From: Saccharofermentans sp.
GTDB lineage: Bacteria > Bacillota > Clostridia > Saccharofermentanales > Saccharofermentanaceae
DNA: 64,000 bases
NCBI GenBank assembly: GCA_024691325.1
Contig: JAILNR010000009.1
Span: 62,001-126,000, forward strand
Reading direction: 5' to 3'
Under the pieces are notes generated by a model. That model saw nothing but the letters and a program-made list of their open reading frames with translations. It had not been told where the DNA came from and made no database searches. The position numbers and the translations under genes were made by a program. Positions 9,509 to 18,864 of the stretch are shown piece after piece. How positions within the stretch are numbered: the stretch's first letter is position 1; every line of letters starts with the position of its first letter.

Positions 9509-11262
9509 GCAGAACAAAAGCTTACGATACAAGATTCATTAAAGATAATGACAGTGAAGGCCTGACATTTGCATCTGAGAAAATCAGGGCGGGCGAAGTT
9601 GTTGCTTTCCCCACAGAGACTGTTTACGGTCTCGGTGCCGATGCTCTTAATGAGGATGCGGTAAAAAAGATATTCGAAGCAAAGGGCAGGCCCGGTGATA
9701 ATCCTCTTATCGTTCATATCTGGGATAAAAGCCAGATAGATGAGCTTGTTTCCTGCATAACGCCTGTCGCGAGAATTCTTATCGATAAGTTTATGCCAGG
9801 TCCCATTACCGTTATCATGCCCAAAAGTGATAAGGTGCCGTCTTCTGTAACGGCGGGACTTGGAACCGTTGGTATCAGAATGCCGTCTCATCCTTTGTGT
9901 AACAGATTCCTTAAGATGTGCGGATGTCCTGTAGCTGCACCTTCCGCTAATCTGTCGGGAAGTCCGTCACCTACGACGGCTCTTCACGTCATGAACGATA
10001 TGGACGGCTATGTAAGTGCGGTGATAGACGGCGGTGACTGCGAGGTCGGACTCGAATCAACCGTTGTTGATGCGACTGGCGATGTTCCCGTTATACTAAG
10101 ACCGGGAGCCGTTACAAAAGAAATGATAGATAACGCGGTTAAAGCCCAAAGCGATTATAAAGGCCAGCTTGAGGAGGGGCAGACTCCTTCTTCACCGGGG
10201 ATGAAATACAGACATTATGCACCCAAGGCTTCTGTTGAGATTATTACACTTCCCGTGATGAATGATGATATCGATCCTGAATCGGAGGAGCTTTCTGACG
10301 AGCAAAAGCAGAAGTTGTTCGATATCGCTTCACCTTTTATATTGAGGGCGCAGGAGATACTTAAGTCCAATCCCGCGGCGAGGATCGGTTTCTTTGCAGG
10401 TCGGGAGGTTAAGCACCTTTTCGATAAGATCGGGGACAAGATCCTCGATGCCCATGTCAACTTCTATGTATATGGTGCAAGCTCTGATGTTGAGGCGGCA
10501 TCACACTGCCTGTTTGACGGATTGCGTCTTCTTGACCGTCAGGAGGTTGATACCATCCTTGTGGCAGGTTTCAAGGGTGAAGGTCTTGAAGTTGCATACA
10601 TGAACCGCCTCGTGAAGGCTGCAGGCAAGACCGGCGGGGATGTTCCTTCCCATGCTTATGAGCAGCTTGGTGAGGGCAGGACTCAGATTTCCCTTGATGA
10701 GTTTTCCGATGTTTTTACGGCTTCAATACTTTTCGTAAGTGAGGATGACAGGAACTTAGGTGCCGTCTGCGAGGGGATACTTACTGATCTTATCAGGAAG
10801 AAGGGTCCTTTCTGTTCCGTTGATGACACTAAGATCGGGGCCGAGCTTTATGTCGAGTCCGCAGGTCTTTACGCTGAGGACGGAAGAGGCCCGGATGAGT
10901 TCTCCTGTGAAGCTTTCTCAAGTGTCGTCGGAGGCAATATCTCACATCACTTGTCGAAAAGGGCGGATGTTTCCTTTCTCGATGCCAATGACATCATTCT
11001 CACCGTAAGTGACAGCCAGGCCTTTGAAGTATTAAGTGCTTATCCCGAACTTGAGGGAAGGGTGTATTCTCTAAGCTCCTACATGGCCTCGAAAGGACTC
11101 GTTATCAAGGGCGAGGACGGCCAGATAGCATCTGTTGCCATACCTGACCCGAGCGGCGCGGATTATGAGGTTTATAAGCATACGGTGGCCGCTCTTAAGG
11201 CGTGGCTCGATATCCTTTTCCCGTATATCATCAAGGATCTGGGCGCCCAAAGATTCTGCTAA
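9505..11262 (+). CDS. tsaC: TsaC/Sua5 threonylcarbamoyl-AMP synthase fused to a catalytically dead LMW-phosphatase-like domain
   Basis: 585 residues. Residues 1 to about 220 are the YrdC/Sua5 domain that makes threonylcarbamoyl-AMP for tRNA t6A: VVAFPTETVYGLGADA, KGRPGDNPLIVHI, PGPITVIM, AAPSANLSGSPSPT. Residues about 220-390 match the Sua5 C-terminal domain (SSPGMKYRHYAPKA linker, GFFAGRE). From about 405 the sequence follows the low-molecular-weight protein phosphatase fold (ASILFV, VESAGLYA, DIILTVSDSQ, PDPSGADYEVY) but the CX5R loop reads S-E-D-D-R-N-L-G, with Ser412 where the catalytic Cys should be. The acid Asp (D548) remains. In Bacillus the two activities are neighbouring genes (ywlC, ywlE); here they are one chain. 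Start ATG overlaps prfA by 4 bases. Confidence 0.9.
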   Translation: MSRTKAYDTRFIKDNDSEGLTFASEKIRAGEVVAFPTETVYGLGADALNEDAVKKIFEAKGRPGDNPLIVHIWDKSQIDELVSCITPVARILIDKFMPGPITVIMPKSDKVPSSVTAGLGTVGIRMPSHPLCNRFLKMCGCPVAAPSANLSGSPSPTTALHVMNDMDGYVSAVIDGGDCEVGLESTVVDATGDVPVILRPGAVTKEMIDNAVKAQSDYKGQLEEGQTPSSPGMKYRHYAPKASVEIITLPVMNDDIDPESEELSDEQKQKLFDIASPFILRAQEILKSNPAARIGFFAGREVKHLFDKIGDKILDAHVNFYVYGASSDVEAASHCLFDGLRLLDRQEVDTILVAGFKGEGLEVAYMNRLVKAAGKTGGDVPSHAYEQLGEGRTQISLDEFSDVFTASILFVSEDDRNLGAVCEGILTDLIRKKGPFCSVDDTKIGAELYVESAGLYAEDGRGPDEFSCEAFSSVVGGNISHHLSKRADVSFLDANDIILTVSDSQAFEVLSAYPELEGRVYSLSSYMASKGLVIKGEDGQIASVAIPDPSGADYEVYKHTVAALKAWLDILFPYIIKDLGAQRFC

Positions 11263-11292
11263 AAATTGTAATAAACATTTGTTTGTATTTTA

Positions 11293-11321
11293 TAGACACG
11301 GAGAAGCCCTCGGGGTATAAT
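11293..11321 (+). promoter_or_regulatory. Sigma-A-type promoter upstream of rpsF
   Basis: TAGACA (11293-11298), 17 bases, TATAAT (11316-11321). Very close to consensus and about 175 bases before the rpsF start, leaving a long leader. Confidence 0.7.
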
Positions 11322-11378
11322 TTGTCCATAATAGTTTTTTGACGAATTGATGTGGATAATTAAGACGACGAGAATCAC

Positions 11379-11408
11379 TTGACTTGATTGCTTTTGCTGT
11401 GTTATTCT
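11379..11408 (+). promoter_or_regulatory. Second possible promoter for rpsF-ssb-rpsR
   Basis: TTGACT (11379-11384), 18 bases, TATTCT (11403-11408). Reasonable match; about 85 bases before the rpsF start. Confidence 0.5.
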
Positions 11409-11446
11409 CTCCCTTGCTGTTTTATTAATAATGACAGCGAATCCTT

Positions 11447-11469
11447 GTTCGGTACTTGTGATGCCGGAC
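11447..11469 (+). promoter_or_regulatory. Hairpin in rpsF leader, possible S6:S18 autoregulatory site
   Basis: GTTCGGTA (11447-11454) can pair with TGCCGGAC (11462-11469) around a 7-base loop, with one G-U and a CCG in the 3' strand, just upstream of the rpsF ribosome site. Many bacteria carry a CCG-containing hairpin here that the S6-S18 complex binds. Placement fits; the match to the known motif is by eye only. Confidence 0.4.
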
Positions 11470-11495
11470 CAAATGACCATAAGGAGGTGAATAAT

Positions 11496-11783
11496 ATGGC
11501 AAATCAGTATCAGTTGGTAGCAGTTCTTAATCCTGCAGCCGGCGAGGAGGCTGTTAACGCTCTTATCGAGAGCATTCAGGCTAAGATCGCTCAGGCCGGA
11601 ACTGTTGACTCACTTGACAATCTCGGTACTAAGAAGCTTGCTTACGAGATTGACGATGCTAAGGAAGGAACTTACATTAAGGTTCTTTTCACTGCAGAGG
11701 GTGAGTTCCCGAGAGAGCTTGAGCGTGTTCTCAAGATCACATCCGGTGTTCTTCGTTTCTTGGTTGTCCGCGTCGGTGAGTAA
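11496..11783 (+). CDS. rpsF: 30S ribosomal protein S6
   Basis: 95 residues. Binds S18 in the 30S platform. Sequence starts MANQYQLVAVLNPAAGEEAV and contains DNLGTKKLAYEIDDAKEGTYI and EFPRELERVLKITSGVLRFLVVRV, typical of S6. ATG follows AAGGAGGTGA; an in-frame ATG at 11388 is rejected because it lies in the leader. First gene of the S6-SSB-S18 operon. Confidence 0.97.
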   Translation: MANQYQLVAVLNPAAGEEAVNALIESIQAKIAQAGTVDSLDNLGTKKLAYEIDDAKEGTYIKVLFTAEGEFPRELERVLKITSGVLRFLVVRVGE

Positions 11784-11804
11784 ATCCCGATCGGAGGAGA
11801 GAAC

Positions 11805-12347
11805 ATGAACAAAGTAATTTTAATCGGAAGACTTACAAAAGATCCTGAGGTGAAGAATACTGCTTCACAGGTAACTGTTTGCAGATTCTCTATTGCCGTT
11901 GACAGAAGATTCAAGGATCAGAATGGCCAGCGTCAGGCAGACTTCATCAACTGTGTTGCCTGGAGGCAGACCGCTAACTTCATCAGCTCTTATTTCCATA
12001 AGGGTTCGAAGATCGCAGTTGTCGGAAGCATCCAGACAAGAACATATGATGATGCCGGCGGTCAGAAGCGTTATGTTACTGAGGTTGTGGTAGATGAGGC
12101 AGAGTTTGCTGATTCTTCTAATTCCGGTTCTAACGGTTCCCGTCAGAACAATGACAACTATAACAATGCTTCAAGATCATCTTCTTACTCTGCACCTGCT
12201 GCTAATACTGCAGCTGCGAGTGCACCTACGGCTCCCAATAAGCAGATTGCTCCGGACGAGGACCAGAGCGGATCTTTCCCGGGCTCGGATGATGACATCA
12301 GTCTTCCGTTCCCTATCGATGAAGATACGGGAAATCTAATTTTCTAA
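11805..12347 (+). CDS. ssb: Single-stranded DNA-binding protein
   Basis: 180 residues. OB-fold domain at residues 1 to about 105 (MNKVILIGRLTKDPEVK, FINCVAWRQTANFISSYFHKGSKIAVVGSIQTR), then a flexible Asn/Ser/Ala-rich linker and an acidic end. The partner-binding tip, normally DDDIPF at the very end, appears as DDDISLPF followed by ten extra residues (PIDEDTGNLIF overlaps it), so the tip is not terminal. ATG follows GGAGGAGAG. Lies between rpsF and rpsR as in most Firmicutes. Confidence 0.96.
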   Translation: MNKVILIGRLTKDPEVKNTASQVTVCRFSIAVDRRFKDQNGQRQADFINCVAWRQTANFISSYFHKGSKIAVVGSIQTRTYDDAGGQKRYVTEVVVDEAEFADSSNSGSNGSRQNNDNYNNASRSSSYSAPAANTAAASAPTAPNKQIAPDEDQSGSFPGSDDDISLPFPIDEDTGNLIF

Positions 12348-12359
12348 AGGAGAGAAAAA

Positions 12360-12638
12360 ATGGCTGAGAACAATGAGAGAGCACCCAAGGCTGCTCGTGA
12401 ATTTGCCGGCGGTCCCATGAGACCCAGAAGAAACAGAAGAAAGACATGTACTTTCTGTGCCGATAAGGTTGAGAGCATCGATTTCCTCGATACAGCTCGT
12501 CTTGGCAAGTACATCTCTGAGAGAGGCAAGATCCTCCCCAGAAGAATGACCGGTACATGTGCCAAGCACCAAAGAGAGCTCACAGTTGCAATTAAGAGAG
12601 CTCGCCAGGTTGCACTTCTTCCTTACGATGCAGGCTGA
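12360..12638 (+). CDS. rpsR: 30S ribosomal protein S18
   Basis: 92 residues. The S18 core is clear: [37 protein letters not shown] and [26 protein letters not shown]. Two cysteine pairs (CTFC and a single C later) suggest a partly zinc-binding form. A 20-residue basic/Ala-rich N-terminal extension precedes the core. ATG follows AAAGGAGAG; ends just before a strong terminator. Confidence 0.97.
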   Translation: MAENNERAPKAAREFAGGPMRPRRNRRKTCTFCADKVESIDFLDTARLGKYISERGKILPRRMTGTCAKHQRELTVAIKRARQVALLPYDAG

Positions 12639-12667
12639 TGCAAAGTCAGGTAGGATAGTATATAATT

Positions 12668-12697
12668 ATCGGGCATCATCAGATGCCCGATTTTCAT
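12668..12697 (+). terminator. Terminator after rpsR
   Basis: Ten-base perfect stem ATCGGGCATC / GATGCCCGAT with an ATCA loop, then TTTCATTT. Ends the rpsF-ssb-rpsR transcript; some read-through into rplI is possible since no clear separate promoter was found. Confidence 0.8.
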
Positions 12698-12700
12698 TTA

Positions 12701-12723
12701 TAAGGGCGGTGTTATTCGCCTTA
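12701..12723 (+). promoter_or_regulatory. Hairpin directly before the rplI ribosome site
   Basis: TAAGGGCG pairs with CGCCTTA (one bulged G), abutting the AGGAGG of rplI. It could influence translation of L9; no factor is identified. Confidence 0.35.
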
Positions 12724-12734
12724 GGAGGTAAGCC

Positions 12735-13178
12735 ATGAAAGTCATTCTTTTACAGGATGTTAAGGGATTAGGTAAAGAGGGACAGGTTGTTGAAGTAAGC
12801 GACGGTTACGGAAGAAATTTCCTTTTGAAGAAGAAAATGGCAAAGGAATCTTCAGTTGCAAATCTTAATGAGGTCAAGCTTAAGCAGGGTGCCCGTGCCG
12901 AGCACGAGAAGAGAGCTTATGAAGCAGCTCTTGAGCTTAAGGAGAAGCTTGACGGCAAGACATTCACTTTGAAGATGAAGAGCGGTGAAGGCGGAAAGCT
13001 TTACGGAGCCGTTACTAATCAGGATGTAGCCGATGAACTTAAGAAGAACGGTTTTGAGATTGAGAAGAAGCAGGTTGTCATTGATTCCGCTATCAAGAAT
13101 ATCGGTACTTGCGGCGTGAGGATTAAGCTTCACCCTAAGGTTTCTGCTAATGTCAATGTAAACGTAGAGGCTCTGTAA
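12735..13178 (+). CDS. rplI: 50S ribosomal protein L9
   Basis: 147 residues, normal size. N-terminal rRNA-binding domain MKVILLQDVKGLGKEGQVVEVSDGYGRNFL is diagnostic; a long helix and the C-terminal domain (GKLYGAVTNQDVADELKK, VRIKLHPKVSANVNVNVEAL) follow. ATG behind AGGAGG. The stop overlaps the dnaB start by one base, the usual Firmicutes pair. Confidence 0.97.
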   Translation: MKVILLQDVKGLGKEGQVVEVSDGYGRNFLLKKKMAKESSVANLNEVKLKQGARAEHEKRAYEAALELKEKLDGKTFTLKMKSGEGGKLYGAVTNQDVADELKKNGFEIEKKQVVIDSAIKNIGTCGVRIKLHPKVSANVNVNVEAL

Positions 13179-14776
13179 TGTCTGACAGGGATCTTCAGGA
13201 TAATCTTGTTGACCAGAATACAGCTGTAAAGAATATTCCTTACAGTGTCAAAGAGGCGGAGATGTCTGTCCTCGCTCTTTGTATGCGTAATAAAGATGCG
13301 GTCGGCGAGTGCGTGGGCAAAAGACTTGTCCCCGAAGATTTTGCGGATCCCAGAAACGGAGTTATTTTCTCGGCTATCCGTGAGCTTTATGTAAGCAACC
13401 AGGATGTAAACAGGATCCTGGTGTGCAAGGAGCTTCGCGAGAAGAAACTCATAGATAAGGCCGGCTCGGACAGTTATGTGTTCGATGTGGCGAATATGGA
13501 CTCGGTAATGTCCGCTTTGGATGATTACATATCTGTAGTTACATCCAATTGTCAGACAAGGAAGGTTGTAAATACACTCGAGAAGAATCTCGATTCTGCA
13601 AAGAAACAGCAGGGAACAGTTAACAATCTGATTGAGACTACCGTAGCTCAGCTTAACGCATTGAAGATTAATGACGATGAAGAGACGGCATTCGAATTGT
13701 TGGCTCCCATCCTTAAGAGAAATCTTGCCGAGATTGTTAAGCTTTCCCAGGAAGGTTCTGACAGAAGAACCGTCAAGACAGGATTTCCCCATCTTGATAA
13801 ACTGACCGGCGGATTCAGGCCCGGTACTTTCAATATAATCGCTGCAAGACCTGCCATGGGTAAGACAGCGCTGGCGCTTAACATGGCTGCCAATGTTGCG
13901 GGCATGTATTCCAAGACGGTTGCAATTTTCTCACTTGAGATGTCTAAGAAAGAGAATGCGAACCGACTTCTCGCGAGCCTGTCGCAGCATACGAATGCTG
14001 ATGTAATCATTAATCCGCATGCTACCAAGGAACAGCTTGAAGATCTCGAGAAGACAGTCGAGATGATGAGTCCTCTTAAGATCTGGATCGATGACAAGGC
14101 GAATACAAATCCTGTCGAGATCATGAATAAGTGTAAGAATCTTATGAGTAAGACCGAGGTGTCGCTTATCATAATCGACCACCTGGGACTTCTTACTTAT
14201 CCCGGCCGTAATGACGGCAGACAGAATGAGGTTGCCGCTATTGCAAGATCGCTCAAGGTTCTTGCCAAGGAGCTTAATATTCCCGTAGTTGCTCTTGCCC
14301 AGTTGAACAGAGGCACTGAGAAGAGAGACCAGAGCGATGAAGACCGTATCCCCGGTCTTGCGGATATCAGAGAATCCGGTGCGATCGAGCAGGATGCCGA
14401 CTGCGTAATCTTTATCCACCGGCCGGATTATTATCTTAAGGGTAAACGTGAGAAGAAGGAAATTGAGGACGCACAGCTTATTGTTGCAAAGAACAGGCAT
14501 GGTGCGACCGATACTGTTTATGTTAAGTGGATTCCTTCAAAGACAAGGTTCTTCGAGCCTGACCATAAGAGTGATCCCCAGGATCCTCAGCAGTCCGCTT
14601 ATACAAGGACGAGTTCGTCTGATTCAGCATCGTCCGACTTCCACTTTGATGATAATGACATCCCTCCGGAAGAGGTTATGGATGAACCTGTCTATGATGA
14701 CACATATCCTGATAATCCCGGTAATGAGGAATTGTTCGGCGATGATACTCATGACGGCTTTCCTGAAGGTTTCTGA
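13178..14776 (+). CDS. dnaB: Replicative DNA helicase DnaB
   Basis: 532 residues; hexameric helicase of the replication fork. N-terminal domain (PYSVKEAEMSVLALCMRNKDAVGECVGKRLVPEDF), linker, then RecA-like domain with Walker A ARPAMGKTALALN (about residue 222), Walker B LIIIDHLGLL, and the arginine-finger region (SDLREI-like ADIRESGAIEQDADCVIFIHRPDYY). A Ser/Asp-rich acidic tail of about 60 residues (after WIPSKTRFFEPDHK) is longer than usual. Overlaps rplI by one base and tilS by one base. Confidence 0.97.
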   Translation: MSDRDLQDNLVDQNTAVKNIPYSVKEAEMSVLALCMRNKDAVGECVGKRLVPEDFADPRNGVIFSAIRELYVSNQDVNRILVCKELREKKLIDKAGSDSYVFDVANMDSVMSALDDYISVVTSNCQTRKVVNTLEKNLDSAKKQQGTVNNLIETTVAQLNALKINDDEETAFELLAPILKRNLAEIVKLSQEGSDRRTVKTGFPHLDKLTGGFRPGTFNIIAARPAMGKTALALNMAANVAGMYSKTVAIFSLEMSKKENANRLLASLSQHTNADVIINPHATKEQLEDLEKTVEMMSPLKIWIDDKANTNPVEIMNKCKNLMSKTEVSLIIIDHLGLLTYPGRNDGRQNEVAAIARSLKVLAKELNIPVVALAQLNRGTEKRDQSDEDRIPGLADIRESGAIEQDADCVIFIHRPDYYLKGKREKKEIEDAQLIVAKNRHGATDTVYVKWIPSKTRFFEPDHKSDPQDPQQSAYTRTSSSDSASSDFHFDDNDIPPEEVMDEPVYDDTYPDNPGNEELFGDDTHDGFPEGF

Positions 14777-16281
14777 TGTCGCAGAACGGGTTTGTCAAAA
14801 AGATTAGTGATTACTGCACCGGAGAAGGTCTTCTTCCCGGTGTTTCGTGTATTGTAACAGGTCTTTCTGGCGGCCCCGATTCAGTCGCTCTTATGTGTGT
14901 TCTTGCCGCGATGAAGCAGATGTCGGATTCTTTTCCGAAGCTTATTGCCGTTCATGTTAACCACGGTTTGAGAGAAAGCGCGGCAGATGATGAGAAGCTT
15001 TCGAAGGATCTGTGTGAGAGACTTCAAGTGGAATTCAAGTCTTACCGCTTTGACATAAGGGAGCAGGCCAAGAAGCTCGGCCGCGGTCTTGAAGAGACCG
15101 GAAGAATTGTAAGATACCAAGCTTTTCGCGAGGTGGCACAGAATGCGGCACAGTCGATGGGTGTTGATGTAAGCACGGTAAGGATCGCTACTGCTCACCA
15201 CAAGGGCGATCTTACTGAGACTTTCCTTATGAATCTGTTCAGGGGGGCGGGTCTTGAGGGACTTACCGCCATGAGTTCCGATACTATGCTGATAAGGCCT
15301 CTTATCTGCGTTTCAAAAGAAGAGATCCTTTCTTATCTTAAGGAGGAGAATATACCTTTTGCGGTGGATGAGACCAATCTTCATAACGACTTTACCCGTA
15401 ACAAGTGGAGAAATGAGATAATCCCGTTAATATCGGAGGCTTCCGTGAAAGATCCGCAAGAGGCTGTGCTTGATACATACAGGCTTTTAAGTTCGGATGA
15501 GGACTTTATAAGTTCAGAAGCGGTAAGTGCTTATAACAGATGTATTGTCAGAAAGGGTAAATATGCTTTTCTTGATGCATCCGGGGTGTATTTACTTCAT
15601 CCCGCGGTAAGATCGAGAGTTATAAGGCTTTACTGGAAAGAACTGTTTGGCGATCTTACTGACTTTGAGAGTAAGCATGTAGATATAGTAACAGGTCTTC
15701 TGGAGGGCAATAACGGGACTAAGTATGCAGATCTTCCGTTTGGAAGGAAGGCGTTATCAGTTGACGGTTTGCTGGCGTTTTACGGTGATGAGGGGCCTCA
15801 GGGGGTTTCCTGTGCGATGTCGTCATACCTCGGTTTTCCGGCGGCTTTAATGGGGGATAAGGTCCATATAAGAAAATCAGATCTTATAAGCGGTCCGCAA
15901 ACCCTCAAAATGAGCGATTTTGCCGTTTCTATTGAGGTTTCTGTCATTGAGAATAACGACTCGATAGTATATAATAATTTGTCGTGGATTGGAGCTTATG
16001 ACGACATTGTCATCGGTGCCTGTCCGTCAGGGGGAACATTTCGGAAAGCCGGCAGTGCACATGCTGTTGAGATTAAGAAGATAATGTCTGACAACAGGGT
16101 TCCGCGTGATGCCAGGGAGCATCTTCTGGCTGTAAGCTCCGATGACCGCATCCTCTTTATACCGGGGATAGGTCACGCCGAAGGCTTTGTCTCACAAAAG
16201 TCGCGGCAGATCTGGAATAAGGAGAAAGGAAATTCTGATATCAAAACGCTTATCAAAGTCGAGATATCGGAGAAGGAGTAG
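14776..16281 (+). CDS. tilS: tRNA(Ile)-lysidine synthase
   Basis: 501 residues. Converts C34 of tRNA-Ile(CAU) to lysidine using ATP. PP-loop SGGPDSVALMCVL near residue 30, VHVNHGLR, the ATAHHKGDLTETFLMNLFRGAGLEGL motif and the later RPLICVSKEEILSYLKEENIPFAVDETN are typical; the C-terminal substrate-binding domain (SGGTFRKAGSAHAVEIKKIMSDNRVPRDAREHLLAV) completes it. Start ATG shares a base with the dnaB stop. Confidence 0.96.
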   Translation: MSQNGFVKKISDYCTGEGLLPGVSCIVTGLSGGPDSVALMCVLAAMKQMSDSFPKLIAVHVNHGLRESAADDEKLSKDLCERLQVEFKSYRFDIREQAKKLGRGLEETGRIVRYQAFREVAQNAAQSMGVDVSTVRIATAHHKGDLTETFLMNLFRGAGLEGLTAMSSDTMLIRPLICVSKEEILSYLKEENIPFAVDETNLHNDFTRNKWRNEIIPLISEASVKDPQEAVLDTYRLLSSDEDFISSEAVSAYNRCIVRKGKYAFLDASGVYLLHPAVRSRVIRLYWKELFGDLTDFESKHVDIVTGLLEGNNGTKYADLPFGRKALSVDGLLAFYGDEGPQGVSCAMSSYLGFPAALMGDKVHIRKSDLISGPQTLKMSDFAVSIEVSVIENNDSIVYNNLSWIGAYDDIVIGACPSGGTFRKAGSAHAVEIKKIMSDNRVPRDAREHLLAVSSDDRILFIPGIGHAEGFVSQKSRQIWNKEKGNSDIKTLIKVEISEKE

Positions 16282-16283
16282 GT

Positions 16284-16802
16284 TTGGTACAGTTTGATAC
16301 GATGATCTCCAGCGAGGAGATCGCAGCAAAGGTTAAGGAAACAGGGGCTAAGATAAGCCGCGATTATGAGGGTGAATCCGTTATTGTAATCGGTGTGCTG
16401 ACCGGGGCGTTTATCTTTACGGCAGATCTTGTACGTGAGATCACGGTTCCTGTTGAGACAGTTGATTTTGTTTCTATCTCAAGTTACGAGGGAGATACTT
16501 CCACAGGCAACTTTACATTCAAGAAGGATATCTCCTGCGATATTAAGGGTAAGAATGTTCTCATAGTTGAGGACATCGTTGATACGGGGCGCACATTAAA
16601 GAAGCTTAAAGAGATTCTTATGATGAGAGATCCCAAGTCAATCAAGATATGTACCGCTTTCGATAAGCCGTCAAGAAGGGTTAATGACCTGGTACCGGAT
16701 TATAACTGCATTACGGTTCCGGATGAGTTCATCGTTGGTTATGGACTCGATTATGACGGTAATTATCGTCAGTTTAAAGATATAAGGATAGTGAGGAAAT
16801 AA
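16284..16802 (+). CDS. hpt: Hypoxanthine phosphoribosyltransferase
   Basis: 172 residues. Salvages hypoxanthine and guanine with PRPP. The PRPP motif VLIVEDIVDTGRTLKKL, the flexible-loop sequence SISSYEGDTSTG and the C-terminal VPDEFIVGYGLDYDGNYRQFKDI are all family hallmarks. Start is TTG at 16284, five bases after AAGGAG inside the end of tilS; the next ATG (16302) has no ribosome site. tilS-hpt-ftsH is a conserved Firmicutes order. Confidence 0.95.
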   Translation: MVQFDTMISSEEIAAKVKETGAKISRDYEGESVIVIGVLTGAFIFTADLVREITVPVETVDFVSISSYEGDTSTGNFTFKKDISCDIKGKNVLIVEDIVDTGRTLKKLKEILMMRDPKSIKICTAFDKPSRRVNDLVPDYNCITVPDEFIVGYGLDYDGNYRQFKDIRIVRK

Positions 16803-16803
16803 G

Positions 16804-18852
16804 ATGAGTAACAATACGAACAAGCCTGCTTCGCCGCAACCGGCAAACAGATCACCGAGGTTCGGTTCAGCAGTTATTTTCTATATGGTGCTGATCGTTC
16901 TTCTGGTCATCTTCTCGTCGATGATGTTCGGTGACCGCGCTATGGGCAGAGACCAGACTACACTCTCTGATGTTATGGAGATCATCGAGGACAGAGATCT
17001 CACAGTAAATAAAGTGGATGTTAACGGAACTTCTGTAACGATCGAGTATGAAGATCTGACAGGACTTAAGCAGACTTTGACGCAGAGAGTTCCGTATGAG
17101 TATGTGGATGACCTTATTGCCAAGCTCGATGAGTATAAGGCAGAAGGATACATAGATGATTATAACTACACTGAGCCTGTAGACTGGGCAACCATCATCA
17201 ACGGCCTGTCCCTGATCGGACTCGTGGTAGTGGCAGCAGTTATATTCATTAACTTCAACAGACAGACCAAGGACAGCAACAGTGTATTCTCCTTCGGCAA
17301 CAACAGGGCAAGACTTACGAATCCCAATGAGATCAAGGTTAAGTTTACTGATGTTGCCGGATCCGTCGAGGAGAAGGAGGAGCTCTCTGAAGTTGTGGAT
17401 TTCCTTAAGAGTCCTAAGAAATATAAGGAACTCGGTGCTAAGATCCCTAAGGGCGTCCTTCTGTATGGTCTTCCCGGTACAGGTAAGACTTTGCTTGCAA
17501 GAGCAGTTGCAGGAGAGGCGAATGTTCCTTTCTTCTATATCTCAGGTTCAGACTTCGTAGAAATGCTCGTCGGTGTCGGTGCGTCACGTGTAAGGAGCCT
17601 GTTCAATGATGCAAAGAAGGCAGCTCCTGCCGTTATCTTCATCGATGAGATCGATGCTGTAGGACGTAAGAGAGGTGCCGGCTTGGGCGGCGGTCAGGAT
17701 GAGCGTGAGCAGACTTTGAACCAGATCCTCGTAGAGATGGACGGCTTCGATGTTAATACAAATGTTATTGTTATCGCGGCTACTAACCGTGTCGATGTTT
17801 TGGATCCCGCTCTGTTAAGACCCGGAAGATTTGACAGAAGAGTCATGGTTAATCCTCCTGATGCTGACGAGAGAGAGGCTATCCTTAATATCCATGCCAA
17901 GGGCAAGCCTCTTGCCAAGGATGTCAGCCTGCGTGAGGTTGCTTTATCGACTGTAGGCTTTACAGGTGCAGACCTCGAGAATCTTCTTAATGAAGCTGCT
18001 TTGCTTGCTGCAAGAAGAAATAAGAAAGAGATATCTCCTCTTGAGATCAATGACGCGACTTTCCGTGTCATGATGGGCCCTGAGAAGAATTCCAAGAAAC
18101 TTACGGATAAGAACAAGAAGCTCACGGCTTACCACGAAGCCGGTCACGCAGTTGTTCTGCGTACCACATCCGACTATGAGAAGGTTGACCGCGTTACGAT
18201 CATCCCGTCAGGTCAGGCAGGCGGATTTACGGCATTTAAGCCTATCGAGGATCTTGATTACTATACCGAGAAGATGCTCCTTGATAACATCAGGATGAGC
18301 CTCGGCGGAAGAGCGGCAGAGGAGATCTTCTTAGGTGAAGTCTCGACCGGAGCCGCTTCTGATCTTCAGTCATGTAACAGAACTGCTACCGCGATGGTAA
18401 AGCGTTACGGCTTGTCTCCCAAGTTCAGAAATCTTGTATTCGGAGATGAGAACGAGGAGATCTTTGTCGGCCAGTCTTTTGGTCAGGTACAGAGCTATTC
18501 CGATGCAACTGCATACGAGATCGATAAGGAAGTTCAGAGAATCATTACCGAGTGCTATGAGGACACCAAGCGTATACTCCGCGATAAGAAAGATATCGTT
18601 GAGGGCCTCGCACAGCGCCTTATCGAAAAGTACAAGGTAGACGGTCCCGAGTTCGAGGCTATCTATGAGGCGGAAGGCGACCTTGACCTTGCAGCTAAGA
18701 TACTTGAGGAGATGAATGCTCAGGAGCTTAAGGAGCAGCAGGAAAAGGAAGCTAAAGAAAAGGCTGAGGAGGCTTCTGAGGAAGTTTCTGAAGAGGGTGA
18801 AGTTAAGGTTCCCTCTGAAGAATCCAATGATGAGCCCCGGGATGAGAATTAA
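16804..18852 (+). CDS. ftsH: ATP-dependent zinc metalloprotease FtsH
   Basis: 682 residues. Membrane-bound AAA+ protease for quality control of membrane and soluble proteins. Two membrane segments flank a short outer domain (about residues 19-40 and 123-145). Walker A GLPGTGKT begins at about 222, Walker [12 protein letters not shown], the second region [20 protein letters not shown], and the zinc site HEAGH at 444-448. A highly acidic Glu-rich tail of about 45 residues ends the chain. Starts one base after the hpt stop; GAGG lies in the end of hpt. Confidence 0.97.
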   Translation: MSNNTNKPASPQPANRSPRFGSAVIFYMVLIVLLVIFSSMMFGDRAMGRDQTTLSDVMEIIEDRDLTVNKVDVNGTSVTIEYEDLTGLKQTLTQRVPYEYVDDLIAKLDEYKAEGYIDDYNYTEPVDWATIINGLSLIGLVVVAAVIFINFNRQTKDSNSVFSFGNNRARLTNPNEIKVKFTDVAGSVEEKEELSEVVDFLKSPKKYKELGAKIPKGVLLYGLPGTGKTLLARAVAGEANVPFFYISGSDFVEMLVGVGASRVRSLFNDAKKAAPAVIFIDEIDAVGRKRGAGLGGGQDEREQTLNQILVEMDGFDVNTNVIVIAATNRVDVLDPALLRPGRFDRRVMVNPPDADEREAILNIHAKGKPLAKDVSLREVALSTVGFTGADLENLLNEAALLAARRNKKEISPLEINDATFRVMMGPEKNSKKLTDKNKKLTAYHEAGHAVVLRTTSDYEKVDRVTIIPSGQAGGFTAFKPIEDLDYYTEKMLLDNIRMSLGGRAAEEIFLGEVSTGAASDLQSCNRTATAMVKRYGLSPKFRNLVFGDENEEIFVGQSFGQVQSYSDATAYEIDKEVQRIITECYEDTKRILRDKKDIVEGLAQRLIEKYKVDGPEFEAIYEAEGDLDLAAKILEEMNAQELKEQQEKEAKEKAEEASEEVSEEGEVKVPSEESNDEPRDEN

Positions 18853-18864
18853 CAGGTAACCTGA

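Noticed and set aside
12661..12666. TATAAT as a promoter for rplI
   Set aside because: No -35 partner, and the start would fall inside the rpsR terminator.
13130..14500. Long - strand frames (13130-13792, 13931-14500) opposite dnaB
   Set aside because: They lie entirely opposite a well-supported gene, have no ribosome sites and no recognisable protein features.
18853..18864. Purine riboswitch before xpt
   Set aside because: Only 12 bases separate xpt from ftsH, so no aptamer fits.
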